Counted from the first letter of the stretch, positions 26,411 to 35,370 are shown. The stretch: 64,000 bases of DNA from Cryobacterium sp. CG_9.6 (GCF_029893365.1 NZ_JARXUZ010000001.1:1240001-1304000), one strand, 5' to 3'. Program-made: numbers and translations. The notes: a model not told the origin generated them from the sequence alone.

Positions 26411-27946
26411 ATGTCTGAGACAACTGCGCACCCGTTTTCAACCGCCACCGGAGCCGACGTTCGCGTGCGGTTCTGTCCCTCCCCGACCGGAACGCCCCAC
26501 GTGGGCCTGATCCGTACGGCCATGTTCAACTGGGCCTACGCGCGTCACACCGGCGGCAAGATGATCTTTCGCATCGAAGACACGGATGCCGCGCGCGACA
26601 CCGAGGAGAGCTTCGACCAGATCGTGGAGGGGCTGCGCTGGCTGCACCTCGACTGGGATGAGGGTGTTGAGGTCGGCGGACCGCACGCACCGTATCGCCA
26701 GTCCGAGCGCTACGACATTTACCGCGATGTCATTGCCCAGCTGATCGAGTCCGGACACATCTACGAGAGCTTCGCCACCGGCGTGGAGATTGAAGCCCGC
26801 AACATGTCGCTCGGTCGCGACCCCAAAATGGGCTACGACAACTTCGAGCGTGACCTCACCGCGGAGCAGAAGGCCGCGTACCGTGCCGAGGGTCGCTCCC
26901 CGGCCCTGCGCCTGCGCGTGCCCGACTCCGAGCTCTCCTTCGACGACCTGGTGCGTGGCGAGATCACGTTCCCGGCCGGCTCATTCAGCGACTTCGTGGT
27001 GGTTCGGCCCAACGGGCATCCGCTTTACCCCTTCGTAAACCCGGTGGATGACGCGCTTATGGGGGTGACGCACGTGTTGCGCGGCGAAGATCTGCTGTCC
27101 TCAACGCCGCGTCAGATTGCCCTTTACCACGCGCTCATCGACATTGGTCTCACCACGTTCGTGCCGCGATTCGGACACCTGCCGTTCGTGCTCGGTGACA
27201 AGAACAAGAAGATGTCCAAGCGCGAACCGGAGTCCAACCTCTTTCACCACCGTGACCGTGGTTTCATCCCCGAGGGGCTGCTCAACTATCTTGCGCTGCT
27301 TGGCTGGTCCATCTCGCACGACCGCGACGTGTTCTCCATTGAGGAGCTCATCGCCGCCTTCGACGTGGTGAACGTGAACCCGAACCCGGCACGTTTCGAC
27401 CTCAAAAAGGCTGAAGCCATCAACGGCGACCACATTCGACTGCTCGCAGCCGAGGACTTCGCGGCCCGCATTGTTCCCTACCTCGCTGCAGCACACGTGC
27501 TGAGCGAGCCGCTCAGCGACGCCGACCGCGCCGTTCTGGTGGAGGCAGCACCGCTCATTCAGGAGCGCATCGCCCTGCTCGGCGAGGCTCCGGCCATGCT
27601 CGGCTTTCTCTTCGTTACCGCCGACACGCTCGTGATCGAAGCGGATGCGTTTTCCTCGCTCCCGCAGACGGCCGCCCAAATTCTGGCGGCGTCCAGCACT
27701 GCTCTGCGTGCTGTTCCCGTGGGGGAGTGGACGACGGATCGGGTGCACACGCTTCTGAATGACACGCTGCTCGAGGGCCTCGCGCTCAAGCCGCGCGTTG
27801 CGTTCGGCCCGCTGCGCGTAGCGATTTCGGGTCGTAAGGTCTCACCGCCGCTGTTTGAATCGATGGAGATCCTGGGACAGGTCGAAACCCTCGATCGCCT
27901 CGATCGTCTCGCCCAGCAACTGGCGGCCGTGGTTCCCAGCGAATAA
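26411..27946 (+). CDS. gltX: Glutamyl-tRNA synthetase
   Basis: This charges tRNA-Glu, and probably also tRNA-Gln, which is then amidated by GatCAB (typical of actinobacteria, inferred). The class I signature is [16 protein letters not shown] and the KMSKS-type loop is [11 protein letters not shown]. The ATG at 26411 gives 511 residues, the normal length, and begins a recognisable N-terminus ([11 protein letters not shown] after a short leader). The longer open frame upstream is the shadow of the DJ-1-like gene and is rejected. A perfect 15-bp hairpin and a tRNA-Gln gene follow. Confidence 0.96.
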   Translation: MSETTAHPFSTATGADVRVRFCPSPTGTPHVGLIRTAMFNWAYARHTGGKMIFRIEDTDAARDTEESFDQIVEGLRWLHLDWDEGVEVGGPHAPYRQSERYDIYRDVIAQLIESGHIYESFATGVEIEARNMSLGRDPKMGYDNFERDLTAEQKAAYRAEGRSPALRLRVPDSELSFDDLVRGEITFPAGSFSDFVVVRPNGHPLYPFVNPVDDALMGVTHVLRGEDLLSSTPRQIALYHALIDIGLTTFVPRFGHLPFVLGDKNKKMSKREPESNLFHHRDRGFIPEGLLNYLALLGWSISHDRDVFSIEELIAAFDVVNVNPNPARFDLKKAEAINGDHIRLLAAEDFAARIVPYLAAAHVLSEPLSDADRAVLVEAAPLIQERIALLGEAPAMLGFLFVTADTLVIEADAFSSLPQTAAQILAASSTALRAVPVGEWTTDRVHTLLNDTLLEGLALKPRVAFGPLRVAISGRKVSPPLFESMEILGQVETLDRLDRLAQQLAAVVPSE

Positions 27947-27949
27947 GGC

Positions 27950-27990
27950 ATGGCCACACCGGCGAACACGCCGGTGTGGCCATCCGTTTT
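27950..27990 (+). terminator. Rho-independent terminator of gltX
   Basis: A perfect 15-base-pair stem (ATGGCCACACCGGCG with its exact complement), loop AACA, then CCGTTTTG. It begins four bases after the gltX stop. Confidence 0.9.
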
Positions 27991-28047
27991 GTGGTGGGCC
28001 GCGTGAGTAGGTTAGAGTGGACCACGGCCCGGTCATAGACCAGGCAT

Positions 28048-28119
28048 TGGGGTATGGTGTAATTGGCAACACGGATGATTCTGGTTCATTTGTTCTTGGT
28101 TCGAGTCCAGGTACCCCAG
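28048..28119 (+). tRNA. tRNA-Gln (anticodon CTG)
   Basis: A complete cloverleaf can be drawn. The 7-bp acceptor is TGGGGTA with TACCCCA, the anticodon stem is GATGA/TCATT around loop TTCTGGT with anticodon CTG, and the T-arm is GGTTCGAGTCC. The discriminator is G and CCA is not encoded. It lies about 100 bases after gltX and marks the left border of the accessory region. Confidence 0.93.
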
Positions 28120-28123
28120 CTTT

Positions 28124-28159
28124 AGCTCCTGAGTTTCCACGGAAACCAGGGGCTTTTTT
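28124..28159 (+). terminator. Rho-independent terminator of tRNA-Gln
   Basis: Stem AGCTCCTGAGTTTCC with GGAAACCAGGGGCT (small bulge), two-base loop, then six Ts. It starts five bases after the tRNA. Confidence 0.85.
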
Positions 28160-28817
28160 GGTTGCAGTCGCGCGTATCGCCACCGGAAGTGCCACTTTCG
28201 GTGTCACAAACGCGTAAATGAGCCATTGTCTACCTGTAATTACGGGTAATTTTCTGCGGGCACTGCGCGGACTTATTTGCCGTTTGATCTTCGGAAACTG
28301 TCACCGGCTGGGATGCTAGAATGTCACGGGCAATCTGGAGCCGTTTGTGCTCGCGGGCAGTAAAGATGCGAATAGTCCTGGTTCGAGTCCCGGCGACCTA
28401 GCCGTTTCGCCCGTGAGAAAAACCTGATGATCAGGTCTTTCCTTGTGCCCTGTTTTCAGCCCTGTGCCGGCAAGGCAGAGTGAGTGGCCATAAACGGCAC
28501 AAGAATGGCCACATTCGTTCTGCGATTCCCGTAACTCTGCACAGATCGCGGAGTGTGAATCTATATTCCACGTGCGAGCCCTCGTCGAGTATCGTTTCGT
28601 TTGGTTAGGCGAGCCTCCGGTGCAGGGCGTCGAAGCCGGCGCAGCGTATTCGGAGTGGCCCGAATAGCGTCCGGGCAGTTTCTCGGGCGGGTCATACGGG
28701 AATCAAGCCCTGAGGATTCATGAGAAGCGTCGGCGGCCCCCGATGAGCGTTAGCATGTCCCGGTCTCCGTCCGGCTTGCGGACAGCCCGCAGCTCAATGT
28801 CGGTGCGATTGGGAACA
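28160..28817. other. Non-coding stretch with a tRNA T-arm relic
   Basis: About 650 bases without a convincing gene on either strand. At 28376-28393 the sequence matches the T-arm of the upstream tRNA-Gln at 16 of 18 positions (CCTGG, loop TTCGAGT, CCCGG, one mismatched pair). No matching acceptor 5' half or anticodon arm exists around it, so it is a fragment, either a decayed tRNA or an integration scar. A short CCTGAT/ATCAGG palindrome lies near 28424. Confidence 0.5.
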
Positions 28818-29411
28818 ATGGTGTCGATGACGAATTTAGATTTAGCGCAGGAGGCTCGCCTTGCATTTTCACCTCTGACTCCTGACGATCTCGAGTCAGT
28901 TTTTGGCGTCTACAGCGATCCCGACACGTGGCAGCACTTGCCCGTGGGTCGTCACAACACTCGAGAGCAGTCTAGAAGGATCGTCGACGACGCTATCAAG
29001 AGCAGGCGAGAACATGACATTGGTCAATGGGCGGTTCGCGTGGGCGACCAGGGATCAGACGATTCGCTGAGAGCTGGCACGTTCATCGGTACGGGTGGAG
29101 TGAACATGACTCCAGCGCTCGTCTGGAACCTCGGGTATCGTCTCTCGCCGACGACGTGGGGGCGAGGTTTCGCGACGGAAATCGCCCTCGCTGCGGTCGC
29201 TGCCGTCCGAGCGAAAAGTGACTCGGTTGCCATCACCGCCCGTGTACTCTCCAATAATCCTGCCTCTGCGCAGGTGGCCGTCCGTGCCGGTCTGAGAAAG
29301 GTCTGGGCAGGGCCAACAATGGCTGCAGCCGCAGCGGGCATCACTGGGGAGATCTTCTCAGATCGGGATCTCGGGGGCGATGCCCTGCGTTGGTTGATCG
29401 AGAACGTTTAA
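28818..29411 (+). CDS. GNAT-family N-acetyltransferase
   Basis: A RimJ/RimL-like acetyltransferase domain of about 197 residues. The acetyl-CoA loop is SPTTWGRGFATEIALAA and a typical C-terminal motif is NNPASAQVAVRAGLRKV. The substrate is unknown. I use ATG 28818, preceded by TTGGGAA; another ATG at 28827 and an open frame back to 28743 are alternatives. It is the first gene of the accessory region and is flanked by long non-coding stretches, with no operon partner. Confidence 0.8.
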   Translation: MVSMTNLDLAQEARLAFSPLTPDDLESVFGVYSDPDTWQHLPVGRHNTREQSRRIVDDAIKSRREHDIGQWAVRVGDQGSDDSLRAGTFIGTGGVNMTPALVWNLGYRLSPTTWGRGFATEIALAAVAAVRAKSDSVAITARVLSNNPASAQVAVRAGLRKVWAGPTMAAAAAGITGEIFSDRDLGGDALRWLIENV

Positions 29412-29595
29412 CGTTCCCAAATGCCATTCCCCCGACACTTCGGAACTTCAGCGAATTGGCGCCGGATGTGCGTCCGTGAAGGCCCGACGGTCTGACCGTC
29501 ACCCTCACCTCGCCGGACCGGATTGCGGTCAGGGAAAGTGGAGGACGGGATGGCCGCGGCGCGTCGCCGCTAAGATTCGCCACAGGGGGTGCTTT

Positions 29596-30369
29596 ATGGG
29601 CAGAATCGCAACGGTGTGCGGCGCGGCGGGGATGCTGGTGCTCCTGGCCGGCTGCACGGCAGGGGTCGGCGGCGCCGGGCCTTCCGCTCCGACGCCGGGT
29701 TCGTCGCACGTTGACACAGCAACGGACCGGTCGGCGCCCACGGCACCGATCGGCACCATCGGCAGCGGAACATTCACCTCCAACGACGGCGTGACGGGCA
29801 CGGTGCGCTTCGACTCCGACGGTCAGCTCCTCAAGCTGTCGCTGCACGATCTGGTTCTGCCCACGCAGACCCAGGTGGATGCGATGGCGGCAGTTCGGCC
29901 GCTCCCCGCCGGGCGGACCTGCTTCGACAGTGGCCCGCGCATGAGCTTCGGCCCCGCCGGGGCCGGCAACAGCGCCCAGGAGGGGCAAGAGCTGCGCTTC
30001 GTCGGGGGCGACCCCACCGGCATTGATCAGGTCATTCTCACGACACCGTACGGCTTGGCCGTCGACGGGGATTGCCTGGCCACCATCGTTGCCCGTGCCG
30101 ACATCAAGTGGACGTTCGCGCCGCTGCGTCCCGACCTCCGCGCCACCGATTCCGGCGAAACCGGTGGTGCTCGCGGCATCGTCGAGACGCGCGACGGCGC
30201 ATCCGTTGCGTATGTCGTCGCTCCGGGCGATCTCATCGAGGAAGTCGCCGCCCGGTTGCGCATCACGGTCGACGACATCGGCTACCTCAACACGGTTCGG
30301 CTGCCCGAACCCCAACAGGCCATCCTGCACGACGGCGAGCGGCTCAACCTCCTCGTCGCCAACCGCTGA
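29596..30369 (+). CDS. Secreted lipoprotein with C-terminal LysM-like domain
   Basis: The 257-residue protein begins with a lipoprotein signal (MGRIATVCGAAG then VLLAGC lipobox), followed by a Gly/Pro/Ser-rich spacer. The central region has a beta-rich stretch (GSGTFTSNDGVTGTVRFDSDG), and the last ~50 residues (YVVAPGDLIEEVAARL, then VDDIGYLN) resemble a LysM peptidoglycan-binding module. It is predicted to be anchored on the outer face of the membrane and to contact the wall. The ATG at 29596 has a CAGGGGG ribosome binding site. No partner gene is evident. Confidence 0.78.
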   Translation: MGRIATVCGAAGMLVLLAGCTAGVGGAGPSAPTPGSSHVDTATDRSAPTAPIGTIGSGTFTSNDGVTGTVRFDSDGQLLKLSLHDLVLPTQTQVDAMAAVRPLPAGRTCFDSGPRMSFGPAGAGNSAQEGQELRFVGGDPTGIDQVILTTPYGLAVDGDCLATIVARADIKWTFAPLRPDLRATDSGETGGARGIVETRDGASVAYVVAPGDLIEEVAARLRITVDDIGYLNTVRLPEPQQAILHDGERLNLLVANR

Positions 30370-30669
30370 GCCGCAACTCGTCCGCCCCGCTTGTCGGATG
30401 CGGGCGGCGTCGAGGTGCCACTTGGTGCCCTCTCGGTGCGGCGCTTTGCCGGCGCTCAGGCGGCTTCTTCTGGTAGGTCGGGCAGGGCGATCGACAAAGA
30501 AGACGCCTCTGCCCCGACGAGGGTTCCCCTGCGGGCGGTCACCACCGAGCGACATGGTGTGCGCTGACCCCTCAGGCTTGCCCGTTCGCGTTGTGAGACA
30601 CATGGTGGGTGTTTCCGCGCTTCTTTCGTAGTATGCGAACTTCGATTTTCAGCGGCGATGTTGCGGTGT
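30370..30669. other. Non-coding stretch with a partial dispersed repeat
   Basis: No supported gene. At about 30523-30543 it contains GTTCCCCTGCGGGCGGTCACC, similar to the head of the ~97-bp degenerate repeat found at 32.3, 34.4 and 36.0 kb. The rest shows nothing I recognise. Confidence 0.4.
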
Positions 30670-31554
30670 TCAGGTGAAGAGCTCGAGTAGCCGTCGGCAT
30701 TTTGGTGGGTCCCAAGTGAGGCCATGGTGCAGACCCCACAGCAAGTAGGACATGGCCCGGACCACCACCCAAGATCGCGCCCGATCCGCGGGAACATCGG
30801 CAGCGGCGACAAACGCGTCAAAGGCATCGAATACTTGCTGGTCGGTGGCGAGTTCGTCGAGACGCGACCACAGCACGCGGCCTAGATCGTATTCGGGATC
30901 GCCTTGAAAAGGGACCGGATCGACAACGATCCAGGGATACCGGGTGCCACCCAAAACTTGCTCGAAGTGCAGGTCTCCATCAACGGACAGTAGTTGTGGA
31001 GATCGATTTGCGAGTGTCGATGCTGCAGCACACGCTTTGTAGAGCAGAGCCCGTGGCGTTGGACGGTGGAGGTTGTGCCAGTCCAACGAGAAGGATATTT
31101 CCGCATCGGCCGCAATTTGCTGGGTGCTTTGTGCGGTCTGAGGGGCGGGGATCGCGAGAAGGCGAGCAAGCCCGCCAAGGATCCCGACGGACTCGAGGAT
31201 TGGCTCATTCAGCAGAGAGCGTTCGGAGTCCAACCGCTCGAGTAACGAAGCCCCTGCGTCTGGCGCGAAGTCCAGCAGCTTTACGACTCCGCGCCCGTTC
31301 CAGTGAGAGAGCGCTGCAGCTTCCGAAGTGACGTCATCACCAGGTGGAGCGAGGCGAAGTGCCCCTAGCTCGCCCGCTCGGCGTACCGGGACGACCAGGG
31401 CATTCGAGCCGTGTGAAACATGGCCGTCGAGCGTGAGTGACCATCGCGAGCACTGCTCCGCCACGAGCGAGGGGAGCTGATCCAGCCAAACGCTTCCAGT
31501 GGTGTCGTTCCACCATCTCGGCATATCCAGAAAGGACTGCGGCACGGTAATCAT
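30670..31554 (-). CDS. Aminoglycoside/hydroxyurea-kinase-like phosphotransferase (APH(6) type)
   Basis: The 294-residue protein has the APH/protein-kinase-like C-lobe: DGDLHFEQVLGG (catalytic loop Asp) and WIVVDPVPFQGDPEYDL (DFG-like metal site), in the form used by the streptomycin/hydroxyurea kinase family. The usual asparagine after the catalytic loop (GDLHxEN) is Gln here, which may be a subfamily trait. Whether it confers resistance cannot be told from sequence. The start is at ATG 31554 (MITVPQ...); upstream in-frame codons read into intergenic DNA. It is one of the isolated genes in the accessory region. Confidence 0.78.
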   Translation of the reverse strand: MITVPQSFLDMPRWWNDTTGSVWLDQLPSLVAEQCSRWSLTLDGHVSHGSNALVVPVRRAGELGALRLAPPGDDVTSEAAALSHWNGRGVVKLLDFAPDAGASLLERLDSERSLLNEPILESVGILGGLARLLAIPAPQTAQSTQQIAADAEISFSLDWHNLHRPTPRALLYKACAAASTLANRSPQLLSVDGDLHFEQVLGGTRYPWIVVDPVPFQGDPEYDLGRVLWSRLDELATDQQVFDAFDAFVAAADVPADRARSWVVVRAMSYLLWGLHHGLTWDPPKCRRLLELFT

Positions 31555-31678
31555 GAGTGGCAGCTTATGCGAGAGACGAAATGACCGCCTAGACACAGAA
31601 TCCCGTGCACAAAGCACGAGCGACAAAGCAGTCAGACCGGATCTCTCAGGGCGTCGCGTTGCCGTTGTCTCGTGCGCC

Positions 31679-32242
31679 TCAATGAGACGCGTCGACCAAT
31701 GGGCCGTCGAGCCAGCGTTCGGCCTCCTTCTGCGACCGGAGCCGAACGATGATCAGATCGGGGTTTTCGCGATCTGCCTGCGGGATGCTTGAGCGGTAGT
31801 TATTGCGGGTCGCGATCGCCCAGCGCACAATGTGCTCTCGGGCGGTGAAGACCGTGCGCAGGGGCGGCTCCACGTTGCCGTTCCACAGCTCTTCTCGGAG
31901 TAATCGGCGACGGAGAGTACGCCGGACTATGCGAGCGAAAGTCACCGGGAATGGCAGGTCGAGCCAGACCAGCAGGTCTGCCCGGCCCGCCAGCAGGGCG
32001 CGGGCGGACGGGTATTGCCACTCCGTGGTCCACGCATCCTCGCTCGTGAACCTCTCGACGTCCGGGAGAAAATCTTCCCGCGGCACCCAGCCGGCGCCGT
32101 GATAAAGCGAGTCGATCTCGGTGTGCGGTCCACCGGTGATCGCTGCGATCCGTGAAGCCAGCGTCGACTTTCCCACACCGGAAACGCCGGCAACGAGTAC
32201 TCGGCGAGGTCTTGCCGGAAGGGAGTCTCGTGCGCACAACAC
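31679..32242 (-). CDS. P-loop kinase-like protein (adenylate/shikimate-kinase-like)
   Basis: A small P-loop NTPase of about 187 residues with Walker A GVSGVGKSTLA, an acidic/substrate region HTEIDSLYHGAGWVPR, a Walker-B-like LLVWLDLPF and a basic TLRRRLLREELWNGN. This matches the actinobacterial AAA/adenylate-kinase-like or topology-modulation (FlaR-like) group, whose substrate is not established. The frame extends upstream to 32593 without a stop, but that part overlaps a dispersed intergenic repeat and encodes low-complexity Arg/Pro text, so I use GTG 32242. The exact start is uncertain by a few codons. Confidence 0.72.
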   Translation of the reverse strand: MLCARDSLPARPRRVLVAGVSGVGKSTLASRIAAITGGPHTEIDSLYHGAGWVPREDFLPDVERFTSEDAWTTEWQYPSARALLAGRADLLVWLDLPFPVTFARIVRRTLRRRLLREELWNGNVEPPLRTVFTAREHIVRWAIATRNNYRSSIPQADRENPDLIIVRLRSQKEAERWLDGPLVDASH

Positions 32243-32312
32243 CTGTTGAGCGTAGACCCTCGACGCCAACCCGATCCGACAGGGAGCCTGGACGCTCAAG
32301 GTTCCACTTGGC

Positions 32313-32410
32313 CTTCCGCTTACGGGCGGCCGAACCGGTCGAAACGTGGCCTTGAGCGCCCTCTCGCGAGGGCGGAAAGTACCGTCCGCTGATCGTCCGG
32401 CTATCGGGAC
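32313..32410. repeat. Degenerate ~97-bp repeat, copy A
   Basis: It begins TTCCGCTTACGGGCGGCC and ends ATCGTCCGGCTATCGGGAC. The end, reverse complemented, resembles the beginning, giving imperfect terminal inverted repeats of about 18-20 bases. It lies directly upstream of the P-loop kinase gene and shares head, tail and internal GCGGAAA-type text with copy B. Confidence 0.65.
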
Positions 32411-32541
32411 AGGCGTCCACCGGCGGCGCGCAGGATCAGCGCCCGCGCTTGCGATCCAGTCTCTGACGCCTCGATAGGTTGTTCCACGAGGTCCACGAAA
32501 GGCTGGCTGCTCGCTTCGAGGAACTGTAGTTGGATAGTGGG

Positions 32542-32964
32542 ATGGATTCGACCTACCGTTTCTCTTCCGACAGTTCCGATATCGATCGCGCAAGAGTTCA
32601 CCGCTGGCTCAGCGAGGAGAGCTACTGGGCAAAGGGAAGATCCCCCGCAACGCAGGACCAAGCGATCGATGCTTCCCGCAACTTCGGCGTCTACGAGACG
32701 ATCTCAGGTCAGCAAGTTGCCTATGCACGCGTCGTCACGGATGGAATCACGTTCGCGTGGCTTTGCGACGTCTTTGTGGCCTGTGAAGTGCGTGGGCAGG
32801 GCCTCGGCATCGCCCTCATCGAAGGCATCATTGATGTATTCGAGCCGTTGAATCTGAAGCGAATGCTTCTATCAACGGGGGATGCGCACGGTCTCTATTC
32901 CAAGTTCGGATTCGAGCCTTTGGATATGCCCTCAAAGTGGATGCAGAGGGTGGCGCAACAGTAG
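32542..32964 (+). CDS. GNAT-family N-acetyltransferase (small)
   Basis: A 140-residue single-domain acetyltransferase. The acetyl-CoA loop CEVRGQGLGIALIEGI (R/Q-x-x-G-x-G/A form) and the final AHGLYSKFGFEPLD motif are typical of the YitI/ElaA-like small GNATs. I start it at ATG 32542, preceded by a purine-rich GTGGG; a TTG at 32530 is possible. The substrate is unknown. It lies in the same orientation as the next GNAT gene, but a ~110-base gap separates them. Confidence 0.8.
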   Translation: MDSTYRFSSDSSDIDRARVHRWLSEESYWAKGRSPATQDQAIDASRNFGVYETISGQQVAYARVVTDGITFAWLCDVFVACEVRGQGLGIALIEGIIDVFEPLNLKRMLLSTGDAHGLYSKFGFEPLDMPSKWMQRVAQQ

Positions 32965-33074
32965 CCCGTTGAGTATCCGCTGCACGTTCAGGATTCATCG
33001 AATCACGATTCTGTCAGCGAACGCTCCCCGTGCCAGGGCGCCCAGTCGAGTGTTGGTGCTGAGACAATGTGGTT

Positions 33075-33605
33075 ATGTCGCCGCCGCCCGTACTGAACAC
33101 CTTGGAGACCGATCGCCTGACGCTGCGGCGCCAGAGCGTCAGCGACGCAGCCGTTTATCATCAGTTATGGACTGAGCGGGATGTGCGGGTGCCTCCGCAC
33201 CGACGAATAAGTCTCGAGGGACGCCCAACCGAGGAGGACATCGCCGCGCAGATCCGGGAAGAGCGCGATGCTTCGAGGCCGGGGCTGCTGGCGATGGAGC
33301 GAACGGGAACGGCCGGTGCCATTGGGTATTGCGGGCTGGTCTTCAACGGGAACGCGTCGAACGAGGAGCCCGAGCTAGCCTTCGAGTTGTTGCGCGCTGT
33401 TCACAACTGCGGTTACGCGACCGAGGCAGGCCGGGCGGTGATCGCCTGGGCGGAGGAGGCCGGCTATCGAAAGTTGTGGGCGACGGTGTGGGACTGGAAT
33501 GTCGCATCTCGGCGGGTCCTAGAGAAACTCGGGTTCCGCGATACGGGCCGAGTGAATCGCGAAACCGTCGACGGCCGCAGCCTGCTGACCGTCCGAGAGT
33601 TCTGA
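33075..33605 (+). CDS. GNAT-family N-acetyltransferase (RimJ-like)
   Basis: The 176-residue protein has the RimJ/RimL layout: LETDRLTLRRQSVSD at the N-terminus, the CoA loop RAVHNCGYATEAGRAVI (second glycine position replaced by Cys-Gly) and the C-terminal WNVASRRVLEKLGFRDTG. Members acetylate ribosomal protein N-termini, antibiotics or small metabolites; this one cannot be assigned. The start is ATG 33075; a GTG two codons earlier is also possible. A head-like fragment of the dispersed repeat (GTTCCGCTTGCGGAGC) follows at about 33613. Confidence 0.82.
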   Translation: MSPPPVLNTLETDRLTLRRQSVSDAAVYHQLWTERDVRVPPHRRISLEGRPTEEDIAAQIREERDASRPGLLAMERTGTAGAIGYCGLVFNGNASNEEPELAFELLRAVHNCGYATEAGRAVIAWAEEAGYRKLWATVWDWNVASRRVLEKLGFRDTGRVNRETVDGRSLLTVREF

Positions 33606-33680
33606 CCGCAATGGGTTCCGCTTGCGGAGCGCGGGCTAGGTCCTTTTTGGTCGTCGTGCAGGACGTGGCTCCCGATCGGG

Positions 33681-33714
33681 TTGACATGCTGTCGATACGG
33701 ATGTCTACTTTCCT
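33681..33714 (+). promoter_or_regulatory. Candidate sigma-70-type promoter
   Basis: TTGACA at 33681-33686 followed after 19 bases by TACTTT (or after 17 by TCTACT). It sits just before ATG 33717 and the small membrane-protein/wHTH gene pair. One hexamer is a perfect match to the -35 consensus; spacing is slightly long for the better -10. Confidence 0.4.
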
Positions 33715-33769
33715 GTATGGAAAATGAGCGCTTTGCTGAGGAATCGCTGGCGATCGCCGATGCGTCGCC

Positions 33770-34042
33770 GTGATTCTGATGGCTGTTTCAACGATGCTCC
33801 TGGAATTCGCGCGACGACGCGTGACGGGCACCCGGACCACGGAACTCGGTCACGGTCGGGCTACAGCGTATGCCGCCGTGTTTTTGATGCTCAGCCTGGC
33901 GACTTTGGCAGCGGGCTGGGCCTTCGTCATCGAGCGCGACGTTGCCTGGGTTGCCTGGGTTGTCGGCCCGGTCGTCTGCGTCCTGTTGGTGGCAAGCGGC
34001 TGGGTGTTCGAGCGAACACTGGCATCCAAGACGAGGCGATAA
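33770..34042 (+). CDS. Small two-TM membrane protein, possibly 5' frameshifted
   Basis: The frame from GTG 33770 encodes 90 residues with two membrane segments (AAVFLMLSLATLAAGWAFVI and VAWVVGPVVCVLLVASGWVF). Just upstream, ATG 33717 opens another frame with a credible soluble N-terminus (MENERFAEESLAIADASP) that stops at 33771, exactly where this frame begins. Membrane partners of small winged-helix regulators usually have such an N-terminal stretch, so a small indel may have split one gene; alternatively the GTG is the true start. The wHTH gene begins six bases after the stop, indicating an operon. Function unknown. Confidence 0.5.
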   Translation: MILMAVSTMLLEFARRRVTGTRTTELGHGRATAYAAVFLMLSLATLAAGWAFVIERDVAWVAWVVGPVVCVLLVASGWVFERTLASKTRR

Positions 34043-34047
34043 CGATC

Positions 34048-34338
34048 GTGACGGGGATAGCCGAGCTCAATGAGACTATTCATCCCACCCGTCGATTGGC
34101 GATCTGCGCTTTCCTGGCCGAGATGGTGGAGGCGGAGTTCTCTGCTCTTCGCGATTCGCTGCTAATCAGCGACTCGTCCCTGAGCAAGCATCTCGCCACT
34201 CTCAGAGAGGCAGGCTATGTGCGCGTCTACAAACGGACACATGACGGACGGGCCTGGACCTGGGTCGCACTGACGAGGGACGGCCGAACGGCATACAAAT
34301 CCCACATCCGAGCCCTGCGCCAAATGACGAACCTGTAG
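34048..34338 (+). CDS. Winged-helix transcriptional regulator (HTH_34/MarR-like)
   Basis: A 96-residue single-domain winged helix. It begins LNETIHPTRRLAICAFLAE, has the recognition region DSSLSKHLATLREAGYV and the wing KRTHDGRAWTWVALTRDGR, the pattern of the short ArsR/PadR-like 'transcriptional regulator' family encoded next to a membrane protein. I use GTG 34048 because the longer open frame upstream covers the membrane-protein gene in another frame. It probably autoregulates the two-gene unit (inference). A dispersed repeat (copy B) lies 75 bases downstream. Confidence 0.75.
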   Translation: MTGIAELNETIHPTRRLAICAFLAEMVEAEFSALRDSLLISDSSLSKHLATLREAGYVRVYKRTHDGRAWTWVALTRDGRTAYKSHIRALRQMTNL

Positions 34339-34413
34339 GACCTTCCGGCCCCGTGATCCCTTCGAGGACCTCCGAGTCGACGGCGCACCGGACTCAATGC
34401 AATCCCGTAGGGG

Positions 34414-34509
34414 GTTCCGCTTACGGGCGGCCGATCCGGGCAAAAGTGGTCCAGAGCGTGTTCTCGCGGGGCGGGAAATTTCGTCCGTTGATCGTCCGGC
34501 TAACGGGAC
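34414..34509. repeat. Degenerate ~97-bp repeat, copy B
   Basis: It begins GTTCCGCTTACGGGCGGCC and ends GTCCGGCTAACGGGAC. Head and tail are imperfect inverted repeats of each other (GTTCCGCTTA versus GTCCCGTTAG on the opposite strand). Strong similarity to copy A across both ends, weaker in the middle. Confidence 0.65.
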
Positions 34510-34583
34510 GCTTTTCAGACCTATGAGCGTGGCAGCAGGAAGAGGGACGACGAATCCGTCGTACGCCTGCTCAGGAGCCCTCG

Positions 34584-35225
34584 CTACCAGGCCGCCAATG
34601 TTGTCTCCACGCCCAACGGACCCCGGCCAGCTAGCCAGGCCATGAATAACCGTCGCTCACGGGAAGTGCCGAGCCGGTCGGCGGCGGTGGCAAGCAACAC
34701 TGGTAGATCCCACGCCACGTACTCATCCGGCCAGTCCAAACTGGTGTAGCCAAGACCGAGATCGACATGGTGCATCTCCACTTCACGAAGCCGGTGCGCC
34801 GGGCAGGCAGCTACGCCGTAATCACCTCCTCCGAGAAAGTGGCCATTGGGCCACCCAGCAGCCGCGCATTGGGCGAAGACCTCCTCAAGATTCGACAGGC
34901 TGGACCGGGGGTCAGCGATGATTTCCTCGGCTTGCCTGACAGCTCCGTCCTCTATCTCGCGTCGGCGCTGTTCTTGGCCGTGTGCGTACTTCGGAGCATC
35001 ATGTCCGCGCAGCGACCCCGAGAGGCGCCGTGCATGGGCGTCGGCGTTCCGAGCAAGATGTGTCAGGACATGTCCAACGGTCCAGCCAGGCAGAAGACTC
35101 GGTGCTTGGACATCCGTGTTCGACAGTTGCGCCACGCGGCGCAGCAAGCGCGCCTGCCCGTCGGAGCACAGTTGGGATGCTCGATCCGGATTGCTCTCAA
35201 GATCCACGAAAGTACGACTCCTCAT
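34584..35225 (-). CDS. Maleylpyruvate-isomerase-family mycothiol-dependent enzyme
   Basis: The 213-residue protein belongs to the DinB/MDMPI superfamily. The N-terminal LLPGWTVGHVLTHLARNADA holds the first metal-binding histidine, HRLREVEMHHVDLGLGY the other two (E-x-x-x-H type), and the last part (ERRLFMAWLAGRGP) is the short C-terminal region. Such proteins use mycothiol, the actinobacterial thiol, for isomerase or S-transferase reactions; the substrate here is unknown. ATG 35225 is the start; the open frame further upstream overlaps a GNAT gene. Confidence 0.83.
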   Translation of the reverse strand: MRSRTFVDLESNPDRASQLCSDGQARLLRRVAQLSNTDVQAPSLLPGWTVGHVLTHLARNADAHARRLSGSLRGHDAPKYAHGQEQRRREIEDGAVRQAEEIIADPRSSLSNLEEVFAQCAAAGWPNGHFLGGGDYGVAACPAHRLREVEMHHVDLGLGYTSLDWPDEYVAWDLPVLLATAADRLGTSRERRLFMAWLAGRGPLGVETTLAAW

Positions 35226-35370
35226 CTTGGGCTCAGCGTTGTCAGCCTGCCACCCCACCAGCTCATCCGTCCGCATTACTGGGTGGCCAATGTCCTGTTT
35301 CGCGGAGGCGCTGTTTCGGGGCTCAGGTTTCCAGGCGTGGACTGGCCAGCGTTCGGCGTCGATCCTCACC

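Noticed and set aside
28320..28405. A second functional tRNA
   Set aside because: Only a T-arm can be formed; no 5' acceptor strand complementary to CGACCT exists at the right distance on either strand.
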